From CAYVSP01 sp964453655 (GTDB lineage: Bacteria > Patescibacteriota > Saccharimonadia > Saccharimonadales > CAYVSP01), in contig CAYVSP010000006.1 in the NCBI GenBank assembly GCA_964453655.1, forward strand, positions 1 to 37,230: a DNA stretch of 37,230 bases. The letters are read 5' to 3'. The translations under genes and the position numbers were made by a program. The number at the start of each line of letters is the position of its first letter. Within the stretch, counting starts at the first letter, position 1. Below are positions 30,301-37,230 of the stretch, piece after piece. Under the pieces are notes generated by a model. It was not told where the DNA came from. It ran no database searches and was given only the letters and a program-made list of their open reading frames with translations.

Positions 30301-31740
30301 CTAAAGACGGCGGTAACGAACTGCTCGCCAAGACAAATTGATTGGTATTGAACTTACCGGAAAGCTTGGATCAAGCTTTAAATCAAACGGCGTGCCAGGA
30401 TTGGTCGCTATATAAATATTTTTACCCGATACACCACCTAATGCTGGAGAAACAGCCCATTTTGTTTTATCAAGGCACAGACCATTATTGGCAAGCAGAT
30501 AGGCAGCTGGCGCATTTGATGTTCCACCATTTCCTACGTAGACAGCACCGCCAAGGGGACAAACAGCAGCTTTTGCTGCTGGATCAGAACCATAGACTAC
30601 AAACACAATTAGCCCGCTGCCAGCAGCAGTTGTTAACCTATCAAAATTAACCGTTCCCTCAACAAAAACGAATTTAATACCAACAGCTCCCTGGTCCGGA
30701 TTATAAAAGGTAGGAGAGCAAGCTGAACTGACACACAGGTTAGCGCGGATATGCACATGGTCTTTAATATTGTATTGACTACTTCCAAGCGATAAGTCGC
30801 CATTCGACCCGCAAGCAGTGCTGACATTACTGCCACTATCTGGATAGTGAGTTTTCTTATTATTACCTGAGGCGGGAATATTCCGCGGCGACGAGCCAGT
30901 CGTCCAATCACTGCAGCTACCAGCATCTTTGTAAGAATTATCCATATATTGCGACCACGGGATGTTTGTTGAAGAAACTTTGGTGATGTTTGACTGATTG
31001 GCAAGCACGTTGAAATTGCTGTTGCTTGTATTGCCAGGCGGGCTGATACAGTTATTGTAGGCAACGACAATATTAGTCTTGGTCTGGCCGGCGTGTGTAA
31101 ATGAACCAGGCTTAAGTAAATTACCAATGCCATCAATAGAACAATTGCCAACACCAGTATTCTTGCCACCAACTGTTATGTTTTCGGCTATAAGATTAGT
31201 AGTGTTCTTGTTCATATGTATATAACCGTTTGCGATAACGTCGACTCCTGTAATATTTTTAACGCCACTGTCTATTTCTATAATGTTGCGACTTATTAAA
31301 CCTGTTGTGGAATTAGTTGAATTACGTTGAGCAGTTATCTCGATATGTCTAGTAAAACTAGGACTTGAAGAAGAACGAGGGGCATAAACAAACCCGTTAG
31401 CGCTGACAATACGTTCGCTAGCAGTTGAACCGCTCGCAACAGTTACTGTAAAAGTTGCTTTATACGAATTACCGCTGGTGTTGTGGTCCAATACTGTTGT
31501 TTCGGTGTTGGAGCCTGCATAACTGCTATCTGCGTTTAATTTTGCGATGGCCGTATCTGCTCCTGATTCAGCTGCATACTGTGCCTCAAGTAACAATAAG
31601 CGACTACGACTGCGCGATAAGTTGCTATTGGCCAACACAAGAAGACCATACACAAAAGTTGTTAGTAATAGAGTAACAAACAAAATCGAGACAATAACCG
31701 AACCTTTTTCAGAACTGACATGTTGTCTCTTAACGCCCAT
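30301..31740 (-). CDS. PilX-like pilus-associated prepilin protein
   Basis: The 479-residue product starts with a short basic leader, a prepilin-like cut site (EKG before SVIVSILFV), one hydrophobic helix and LLLLEAQYAAESGADTAI, as in PilX and type II minor pseudopilins. The long remainder is Ser/Thr/Gly/Asn-rich, probably beta-helical or beta-sandwich, with about ten cysteines, many in the middle portion. It starts on the last base of the preceding gene's stop (TGATG overlap). Perhaps a tip or minor component of the pilus. The C-terminal large domain is not recognised. Confidence 0.75.
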   Translation of the reverse strand: MGVKRQHVSSEKGSVIVSILFVTLLLTTFVYGLLVLANSNLSRSRSRLLLLEAQYAAESGADTAIAKLNADSSYAGSNTETTVLDHNTSGNSYKATFTVTVASGSTASERIVSANGFVYAPRSSSSPSFTRHIEITAQRNSTNSTTGLISRNIIEIDSGVKNITGVDVIANGYIHMNKNTTNLIAENITVGGKNTGVGNCSIDGIGNLLKPGSFTHAGQTKTNIVVAYNNCISPPGNTSNSNFNVLANQSNITKVSSTNIPWSQYMDNSYKDAGSCSDWTTGSSPRNIPASGNNKKTHYPDSGSNVSTACGSNGDLSLGSSQYNIKDHVHIRANLCVSSACSPTFYNPDQGAVGIKFVFVEGTVNFDRLTTAAGSGLIVFVVYGSDPAAKAAVCPLGGAVYVGNGGTSNAPAAYLLANNGLCLDKTKWAVSPALGGVSGKNIYIATNPGTPFDLKLDPSFPVSSIPINLSWRAVRYRRL

Positions 31741-32510
31741 CAGTCATTCCTTAAAGCTATGCGGATAACTGTATTATTAACTGTCGCGTAAGTTTTCTCA
31801 AAAATCGGTTTCTTGTTTAAGTTAAGCGTAAATTCCACGACCTCGGCAGCTGTAAAGTCTGGTCCAGCAAATTGACCGGTATTAGGATCAGTGATGGAAG
31901 TCCAATCTATTGTATTACCGCTACGGGAGAAGTAGCGAAGTGCCACTGACGAAATATCCGTTGCCACCGTACGATCGGCTGGGCAACTGGAGCTGGCTAT
32001 ATTTGGAGGACAGCTCGTGACTAGGCGATTATTTGGGGCAGTTGGATTAGCTAGACTTCGCAACATTAACTGTTTTGACGAGCCATCCAGGTAGAGAACA
32101 TATTCATCTTCATATGGTTGGGTGCCGTTCATAATGATGTTATTACTGGCGTCAAAACTGAAGCGTCTGAAATAAATAAGTGGTTTAGTGCTGCCAGCCG
32201 CCGGTATGTTGGTGGTACCTGGCACAGCATGTATTGTTTCCCAGTAATTGGCGTTATTGGTATCAGGATTGTCGGCATTTGGATCGCTGATACCGTTTTG
32301 AAGGGTTAAACCAGCCGATGTACCAACCAGTTCGCGCAGTACATCGCCGGCGTTCAATCTAGTTATGAACGTATCGAGATCAGCATCTAATAAATAACCA
32401 TAACGCCAATAACTAAATGTAAAAAACATGATAAGGCTGACAAACAAGCCGGTGATTATAATAACTACTAATAATTCTGGAATAGTGAATCCTAGTTCAC
32501 GCTTTTTCAT
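31740..32510 (-). CDS. Type IV prepilin-like protein (PilW/GspJ-like)
   Basis: The 256-residue product carries a class III signal: KKRELG before FTIPELLVVIIITG, with Glu at position +5 as needed for methylation and assembly. A hydrophobic helix runs to about residue 30, followed by a beta-rich body with two cysteine groups (TSCPPNIASSSCPAD). Size and position between the short prepilin and PilX-like gene match the minor pseudopilin J/W. It overlaps the previous gene by ATGA. Confidence 0.85.
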   Translation of the reverse strand: MKKRELGFTIPELLVVIIITGLFVSLIMFFTFSYWRYGYLLDADLDTFITRLNAGDVLRELVGTSAGLTLQNGISDPNADNPDTNNANYWETIHAVPGTTNIPAAGSTKPLIYFRRFSFDASNNIIMNGTQPYEDEYVLYLDGSSKQLMLRSLANPTAPNNRLVTSCPPNIASSSCPADRTVATDISSVALRYFSRSGNTIDWTSITDPNTGQFAGPDFTAAEVVEFTLNLNKKPIFEKTYATVNNTVIRIALRND

Positions 32511-32953
32511 AGCTGCCCGATACCATTACGAGTTACTAACATTCTCACTTCAAAAGGCGGGGCATTGCTTTTTGGTGCGGACACTGAGACATCAACCACT
32601 TTAGAGTCGGGAATTTGTTGCAAAGGGTCACTGTTTGATAATGAAGAAGTATTAGTTACGCCTACGGTTGGAGTGTAGGTTATGGTATTTCCATTACCGC
32701 CTTCGGCTTGAAAGGTATTGTTTGGATAGCAGTTTGTAGTACCAGTCAGTGAGTCATAATCTAAGGCACGATCTATTTCCGGACAAGCACTTAGTACGGC
32801 GTAAATTTCATTTAATTGCTTAGCAACGGTGTAGGAGCGCCTTACACTATCAAAGGCATTTGATATACCAACCACAATCAAGGGAAAGATGACACAGGCC
32901 AGAATGATTTCGATACTAGTAAAACCGGCTTGAGTAAAACGCAGACGCTTCAT
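32507..32953 (-). CDS. Type IV prepilin-like protein (PilV/GspI-like)
   Basis: The 148-residue product has a prepilin signal: KRLRFTQAG before FTSIEIILACVIFPLIVVGI, with Glu at +5. The short globular part has two cysteines (ACPEIDRA and TNCYPN), probably a disulfide. It follows pilC by 3 bases and overlaps the next prepilin by ATGA. Probably a minor pilin starting the pilus tip complex. Confidence 0.83.
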   Translation of the reverse strand: MKRLRFTQAGFTSIEIILACVIFPLIVVGISNAFDSVRRSYTVAKQLNEIYAVLSACPEIDRALDYDSLTGTTNCYPNNTFQAEGGNGNTITYTPTVGVTNTSSLSNSDPLQQIPDSKVVDVSVSAPKSNAPPFEVRMLVTRNGIGQL

Positions 32954-32956
32954 TTG

Positions 32957-34177
32957 CTACTTGTTCCCGATATTTTTACTTAAACTGGCAATTGGGCCCA
33001 TCACGCTAGCGGCAATTAGACCGACAATAGTACCAAGTACTACAATCATGAGCGGCTCGATGATAGAGCTTAATCCATCAACGGTAGCGGCCACTTCTTC
33101 TTCGTAAAAGTCAGCCACCTTAACTAAAATCGTATCAATTTGACCGGTTTCCTCACCTATAGCAAGCATTTGGCTGACAATTGGCGGGAAATGCGTACCT
33201 TGGCTCAATGGTTCACTTAGCTGCTTACCATTTTTGACCGCTTTGGATGCCTCTACTAGCTCAGCTTCAATAACTTTATTACCAATAGCAGCACCAGTAA
33301 CTTCTAATGCATCAAGTACACCAACCCCGGCCGACATCAATGAAGCGAAAGTTCGGGCAAAACGAGCAACCGCAACTTTTACGATAATAGTTTTAAAAAT
33401 AGGCAGACGCAGTAACAAGCTATGGAATTTGTACTTTCCTTTAGTGGTTCTGATATAGCGTCGGATTATATAGACGCTACCTACTCCCAAAATAATGAGA
33501 AGAGGTAAGTAATGTTGCATAAAACCACTAATACTAAGGAGCACTCTGGTATAGATCGGAAGCTGGGCGTTTTCGCCGCCCAGGTCTTTAAGAATTTTAC
33601 TGATTTTAGGAATTACAAAAATCATGATGCCAAAAAAGGCAACTACCGTAATACAAAGAATTACCATGGGGTACATCATGGCGCTTTTGATTTTTTTACG
33701 CATGCTAGAATCCTGCTCAACCTGCGCAGCTAAACGTTTTAAAATCTCGTCTAAAATTCCACCAGCCTCGCCGGCCTTTACCATATTGATGTAGACATCT
33801 GAAAAGACATTAGGATATTTCATGAAAGCGTTACCCAATGGCATGCCACCTTCTACATCCTTAGTGATACCAGCCACAACCGTCTTAAAATATTTGTTGT
33901 CGGTTTGGGCTTGTAGCGTAGCTAATGCCTTGGTTAATGGCACACCGGCCGAAATCATGGTCGATAGCTGTCTGGTGAATAGAACGAGGTCTCTTAGCTT
34001 TACTTTTTTACCACGCTTGAGCTTGCTTAAAAAACCTGTCTTACCCGTATCAATTTTAATCGTTAAAGGCCGCAAACCTTGACGGTGCAAACTCGCTATC
34101 AATGCTTCCTTACTGCCTGCATCGGCGACGCCGGTAACTGTTTTGCCATCTTTAGCGGCAGTGTAGGCAAATTTCAT
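32957..34177 (-). CDS. pilC: Type IV pilus platform protein PilC
   Basis: PilC is the polytopic platform that transmits movement from PilB. The 406-residue protein has two T2SSF domains: the first with LVLFTRQLSTMISAGVPLTKAL and KAGEAGGILDEILKRLA, the second with RFARTFASLMSAGVGVLDALE and MLAIGEETGQIDTILVKVADFYEEEV. Each is followed by hydrophobic helices. Start overlaps pilB by ATGA. Confidence 0.96.
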   Translation of the reverse strand: MKFAYTAAKDGKTVTGVADAGSKEALIASLHRQGLRPLTIKIDTGKTGFLSKLKRGKKVKLRDLVLFTRQLSTMISAGVPLTKALATLQAQTDNKYFKTVVAGITKDVEGGMPLGNAFMKYPNVFSDVYINMVKAGEAGGILDEILKRLAAQVEQDSSMRKKIKSAMMYPMVILCITVVAFFGIMIFVIPKISKILKDLGGENAQLPIYTRVLLSISGFMQHYLPLLIILGVGSVYIIRRYIRTTKGKYKFHSLLLRLPIFKTIIVKVAVARFARTFASLMSAGVGVLDALEVTGAAIGNKVIEAELVEASKAVKNGKQLSEPLSQGTHFPPIVSQMLAIGEETGQIDTILVKVADFYEEEVAATVDGLSSIIEPLMIVVLGTIVGLIAASVMGPIASLSKNIGNK

Positions 34178-35985
34178 TTTTCACTCGTTACTCTAAGGAT
34201 TTCTTCAATCGAAGTCTGACCGCGCAACGCTTTAATTAGGCCGTCAACTTGCATTGTCACCATACCTTGACTGACTGCTTGATTCTGAATTGTTTCACTA
34301 GTGCCGCTGGACACAATCAGTTTTTGTACTTCCATAGAGTTAGAGAGAACTTCATAAATGCCCATCCGTCCCTTGTAGCCGGTATGTCCGCAGTTATCGC
34401 AACCTTTGTCATGGGCCCGCCATAATCGCAGGATACGGCTGCCATCTGTACTTAACTGCTGGGTTGAGGTTGGACTGCTTTTAGCCGAATCGTCTTTTCC
34501 GATACCGGCTTGCAAGGCCTGAGTTTCCAGCTCGTGAATACCGCCCATTATTTCTGGTTGGGCTGTTTCGAATAATTCGGCAATCTGCTTCAAAGTTGCC
34601 TGATCTGGTGTAAATGTTTCGCGGCATGTAGTACATAACCGTCGTACCAGGCGCTGTCCAACAACTGCTCGCACAGTGCTGGCGATTAGGAATGGCTCAA
34701 TATCCATATCAAGCAACCTTGGTAAACACGTCGCGGCATTGTTGGTATGCAGCGTGCTTAAAACCAAGTGTCCGGTTAGAGCGGCTTGCACCCCCAACCC
34801 GGCCGTTTCACTGTCACGTATTTCACCAACCATAATAACGTTAGGGTCTTGTCTTAGCAGTGCCCGTAGCCCATTGACAAATGTCATTCCTGCCACCGGG
34901 TTCACTTGCGTTTGGTTGGCGCCGATGACTCGGTATTCAACTGGGTCCTCAATGGTAGCGATGTTTACGGTCGGACTATTTAAGATACTCAAAATGCTGA
35001 ATAGGCTGGTTGATTTACCTGATCCGGTCGGCCCGGTAATAAGTATCATGCCGTGCGGCTGAACGATGGCTTTATTGATTTCCTGCAAAGCTACACCCCA
35101 ATAACCAAGCTCTTCAAGCGTGGGCGCTTTTGATGACTCATTCAAAATACGCATAACTACTTTTTCGCCATCTACAACTGGCAAAGTTGATACGCGCATA
35201 GCATACAATTGTCCGCCAACTTCAACCTTAAACCGGCCGTCTTGTGGAGCCCGGCGCTCGTCGATTTTAAGGTTTGACAAGATCTTGATGCGTGATACTA
35301 AGGCACCTAAGACCTTTTTAGGTAGTTTATTAGCTTCACGTAAGATACCGTCAACACGATATCTTACTAGTACATACTCTTCACGTGGCTCAACGTGCAC
35401 ATCGCTAGCACCAGACTTAACTGCATATTCAATTAGAAGATTAACGGTTTGGGCAATTGGTGAGTCTTCGGCCAAGTCTTCTTCGCTGATTTCTTCTTCT
35501 TTTTCCTCTTGCTCCTCAGGGATGATAACTTTGGTAAGTTCGGAACTGATGTTGCCGCGGTATTGATCCAGTGCCGCCTGCATCATACTAGCGGTGGTGA
35601 CGTACACTTTAATGTTTTCACCAAGTTGTTTTTTGAGGAATGTAATTGCCTGAATGTCGTCAGGATCCTCCATAGCCAGCAGTTTGGTATTGTTTTTATC
35701 GACGTCAAAAACAGCTACTTTGTATTGGCGGGCAACGCGTTCAGGTATAAGGCGCAGCACCTCTCGCTTAATTTCTTTACCATTAAGTTCAATAAAGGGG
35801 ACATCAATTTCAGAGGCGTAAAGTTTGGTCAGATCTTTCTCGGAAGCAATATTATCCTTAACGACCAAATCCTGCAGCGGTTTTTTTTCGGCAGCCGCTT
35901 GTTCGCGCAGGGTTGGCAATTTATCCTCAGTGATCTTTTTAGCACCAAGCAATAATTTTTCCACCACCGAGTCAGCTATACGCAT
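34174..35985 (-). CDS. pilB: Type IV pilus assembly ATPase PilB
   Basis: PilB is the hexameric motor for pilus extension. From ATG 35985 it has 603 residues. It has an N-terminal T2SSE_N-type domain (about 1-140), an acidic linker, then the ATPase with Asp box (HVEPREEYVLVRYRVDG), Walker A GPTGSGKS at about 318-325, VMVGEIRDSETA at about 385-396 and HTNNA. The zinc-finger cysteine pairs lie at about 451/454 and 529/532. The 74 residues between the pairs are more than usual, with a Ser/Thr-rich insertion. The start is ATG 35985 since GTG 35994 lies only two bases after the -10 box. No retraction ATPase PilT is in the window. Confidence 0.96.
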   Translation of the reverse strand: MRIADSVVEKLLLGAKKITEDKLPTLREQAAAEKKPLQDLVVKDNIASEKDLTKLYASEIDVPFIELNGKEIKREVLRLIPERVARQYKVAVFDVDKNNTKLLAMEDPDDIQAITFLKKQLGENIKVYVTTASMMQAALDQYRGNISSELTKVIIPEEQEEKEEEISEEDLAEDSPIAQTVNLLIEYAVKSGASDVHVEPREEYVLVRYRVDGILREANKLPKKVLGALVSRIKILSNLKIDERRAPQDGRFKVEVGGQLYAMRVSTLPVVDGEKVVMRILNESSKAPTLEELGYWGVALQEINKAIVQPHGMILITGPTGSGKSTSLFSILSILNSPTVNIATIEDPVEYRVIGANQTQVNPVAGMTFVNGLRALLRQDPNVIMVGEIRDSETAGLGVQAALTGHLVLSTLHTNNAATCLPRLLDMDIEPFLIASTVRAVVGQRLVRRLCTTCRETFTPDQATLKQIAELFETAQPEIMGGIHELETQALQAGIGKDDSAKSSPTSTQQLSTDGSRILRLWRAHDKGCDNCGHTGYKGRMGIYEVLSNSMEVQKLIVSSGTSETIQNQAVSQGMVTMQVDGLIKALRGQTSIEEILRVTSEK

Positions 35986-35996
35986 ACGTTGCACGT

Positions 35997-36002
35997 ATTA
36001 TA
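35997..36002 (-). promoter_or_regulatory. -10 box of the pilus operon
   Basis: TATAAT on the minus strand ends 11 bases before ATG 35985 and drives pilB. The leader would be about 5 bases. A -35 is not evident. Confidence 0.5.
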
Positions 36003-36046
36003 TAAGAAAAACCATAACCGTTACTATAGGTTCTGTCTTGAGTAGG

Positions 36047-36211
36047 GCATAACTTCACATTTGAATACAGTACGAGGAAGCAACGAGGAACGAACGAGGC
36101 GTACAAGTGTACGGTGAGTAAGTGACAGAGGAAGCTGACGCAGTAATGTGTCAAAAACACCGCAGAGTAATCTGCATGCAGGTTGGCAGGCAGTGTGGTA
36201 TGAAGTTATGC
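36047..36211. ncRNA. Candidate structured RNA between pilB and recA
   Basis: GCATAACTTCA (36047-36057) pairs perfectly with TGAAGTTATGC (36201-36211), closing a 165-base domain. Inside are a 5-pair stem at 36100-36113, GTGT/ACAC around CAAAA (36148-36160), and GCAGA/TCTGC around GTAA (36162-36175), a GNRA tetraloop on the plus strand. ACGAGG is repeated three times at 36072-36099. No convincing ORF exists. The GNRA loop suggests the plus strand. Family not recognised: it lacks the hallmarks of RNase P, tmRNA and SRP RNA. Confidence 0.45.
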
Positions 36212-36236
36212 TCATGGTTGTTTAAGAGAATTTCGT

Positions 36237-36242
36237 TATACT
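36237..36242 (+). promoter_or_regulatory. recA -10 box
   Basis: TATACT lies about 40 bases before the recA ATG. No good -35 is present at normal spacing. The leader has a strong GGAGG ribosome site (36274-36278), so recA is one of the few leadered genes. No LexA-type box is evident. Confidence 0.45.
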
Positions 36243-36283
36243 GGCCCAAAAATAGTAGTATTAGGTAAGCACGGAGGGATATC

Positions 36284-37230
36284 ATGGCGGACAAAGAAGA
36301 AAAGACTACCCAAACTGAAGGCAAAAGCAAAGCGTTAGGATTAGCTCTTGAAACTATTGAAAAACAGTTCGGCAAAGGTTCTATTATGAAATTGGGCGAT
36401 GCCCATAAAACAAATGTGGAAACTGTCCCCACTGGAGCGCTTAGTCTTGATCTTGCGCTTGGCGGCGGTATACCACGCGGACGAGTTGTGGAGATTTACG
36501 GCCCGGAAAGTTCTGGTAAGACTACTGTAACTTTACACATTATCGCTGAAATTCAGAAGGCGGGCGGTACGGCTGCATTTATTGATGCCGAGCATGCACT
36601 GGATCCGGCTTATGCCAAACGAATAGGCGTTGATGTAGAAAACCTACTGCTCAGTCAGCCGGATAATGGCGAACAAGCCTTAGAAATTACCGAAACCTTG
36701 GTTCGTTCTAACGCTGTCGACATTGTAGTTGTTGACTCTGTAGCAGCTTTAGTGCCACGGGCGGAAATTGAGGGCGAGATGGGCGATAGCTTACCGGGCT
36801 TGCAGGCCCGGCTAATGAGCCAAGCTCTTCGCAAACTGACAGGTGTCATTAGTCGTTCCAAAACAACAGTTATCTTCATTAACCAAATTAGAATGAAAAT
36901 TGGCATTATGTTTGGTAACCCAGAAACAACGACTGGTGGAAATGCACTCAAATTCTACGCCAGTGTACGCATGGATATTCGCCGCATCGCGCAGATCAAG
37001 CAGGGAGAAGAAATCGTCGGTAACCGCACGCGCGTAAAAGTAGTCAAGAATAAAATCGCGCCGCCGTTTAGGCAAGCTGAGTTCGATATTATGTATAACG
37101 TTGGAATTAGCAAGAGCGGCGATGTGCTGGATCTAGCTGTTGAACGTGGCATTGTTGAAAAATCCGGCGCCTGGTTTGCCTACAAAGGTGAAAAAATTTC
37201 TCAGGGCAGGGAAGCTGCCAAAGAGTATTT
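36284..37230 (+). CDS. recA: Recombinase RecA, N-terminal 315 residues (cut by window edge)
   Basis: RecA forms filaments on single-stranded DNA and drives strand exchange. The reading frame from ATG 36284 stays open to the right edge. It has the N-terminal LGLALETIEKQFGKGSIMKLG, Walker A GPESSGKT at 73-80, AAFIDAEHALDP, Walker B VDIVVVDSVAALVP, DNA-binding loop EGEMGDSLPGLQARLMSQALRK and loop 2 MFGNPETTTGGNALKFY. IRMKIG stands where many RecA have REKIG. GGAGGG 5-6 bases upstream supports the start. The C-terminal regulatory tail is not in the window. Confidence 0.98.
   Translation, partial: MADKEEKTTQTEGKSKALGLALETIEKQFGKGSIMKLGDAHKTNVETVPTGALSLDLALGGGIPRGRVVEIYGPESSGKTTVTLHIIAEIQKAGGTAAFIDAEHALDPAYAKRIGVDVENLLLSQPDNGEQALEITETLVRSNAVDIVVVDSVAALVPRAEIEGEMGDSLPGLQARLMSQALRKLTGVISRSKTTVIFINQIRMKIGIMFGNPETTTGGNALKFYASVRMDIRRIAQIKQGEEIVGNRTRVKVVKNKIAPPFRQAEFDIMYNVGISKSGDVLDLAVERGIVEKSGAWFAYKGEKISQGREAAKEY

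Noticed and set aside
35120..35566. Plus-strand ORFs antisense to pilB
   Set aside because: Ser/Arg-rich shadow translations of a strongly conserved gene, with no initiation signals.
34174..35985. c-di-GMP-binding MshEN motif at the PilB N-terminus
   Set aside because: The helix pattern is similar, but the RLG start and Gly positions of the motif do not line up, so binding is not claimed.
36072..36099. Short CRISPR-like array from ACGAGG repeats
   Set aside because: Repeats are only six bases with irregular 4-8 base gaps and no cas genes nearby.
36047..36211. RNase P RNA, tmRNA or SRP RNA at this site
   Set aside because: None of the conserved cores (for example the RNase P P4 region, the tmRNA tRNA-like ends or the SRP GGAA loop domain) can be found.
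36146..36268. 40-codon plus-strand ORF beginning at ATG 36146 upstream of recA
   Set aside because: It lies across the hairpins and the recA -10 box, has no ribosome site and an unlikely Cys/Arg-rich composition.
36024..36432. Minus-strand ORFs across the pilB-recA gap and recA start
   Set aside because: They run through the recA promoter and coding start with no initiation signals and mutually overlapping frames; better explained as chance.

Overview
The window looks like chromosomal core genome from a Candidate Phyla Radiation bacterium, most likely a Saccharibacterium (TM7). This placement is inference. It rests on very compact genes with overlapping stops, small chaperone-operon genes, a trimmed HrcA, a ComEC with no hydrolase domain, a type IV pilus cluster, and no biosynthetic metabolism. 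TGA acts as a stop, so the genetic code is standard. No CRISPR array, insertion sequence, integrase or phage gene is visible. Layout: 1-6.4 kb holds the end of tilS, then ftsH, murJ, a 70-residue orphan on the minus strand, and lepA. 6.4-8.3 kb holds a membrane-anchored peptidoglycan-binding protein, a divergent adenylate-kinase-like gene and an unknown 186-residue protein. 8.3-13.4 kb is a CIRCE-controlled heat-shock operon, hrcA-grpE-dnaK-dnaJ, with four unrecognised small genes interleaved in pairs that overlap their neighbours by a few bases. 13.5-16.4 kb holds a diguanylate cyclase with an I-site and a large anchored fibronectin-type-III protein. 16.4-20.2 kb holds a secreted beta-rich protein, a RimB-like/RimK pair, a DUF192 protein, two membrane proteins and tRNA-Lys. 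20.3-22 kb holds an HD-domain hydrolase and a stand-alone class II aminoacyl-tRNA-synthetase-like core whose leader carries a strong terminator and an upstream ORF. 22-27.6 kb holds comEC, yebC, a CYTH protein, ruvC, ruvA, ruvB and a PH-domain membrane protein. 27.6-36 kb, on the minus strand, is a type IV pilus operon: pilB, pilC, two prepilin-like genes, a PilX-like gene, pilM, an 18-codon micro-ORF, pilN, pilO and a small pilP-position gene. A region between pilB and recA may encode a structured RNA. recA runs off the right edge.  How the genes fit together: pilus assembly (PilB/C/M/N/O and pseudopilins), the ComEC channel, RecA and RuvABC together are consistent with natural DNA uptake and recombination. 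FtsH, HrcA/GrpE/DnaK/DnaJ and LepA form a protein-quality and translation-stress set. The diguanylate cyclase and the RimB/RimK pair are 3 kb apart and could be linked, because RimK is tied to cyclic-di-GMP in Pseudomonas.  Two features recur across the window. First, many first-in-operon genes have a -10 box 6-11 bases before the start codon, which implies leaderless mRNAs. Internal operon genes instead start by ATGA overlap or from a Shine-Dalgarno site. Second, very small genes sit exactly in the joints of conserved operons. The most notable candidates for new biology are the four small chaperone-operon proteins, the attenuated synthetase-like gene, and the 165-base closed structure between pilB and recA.
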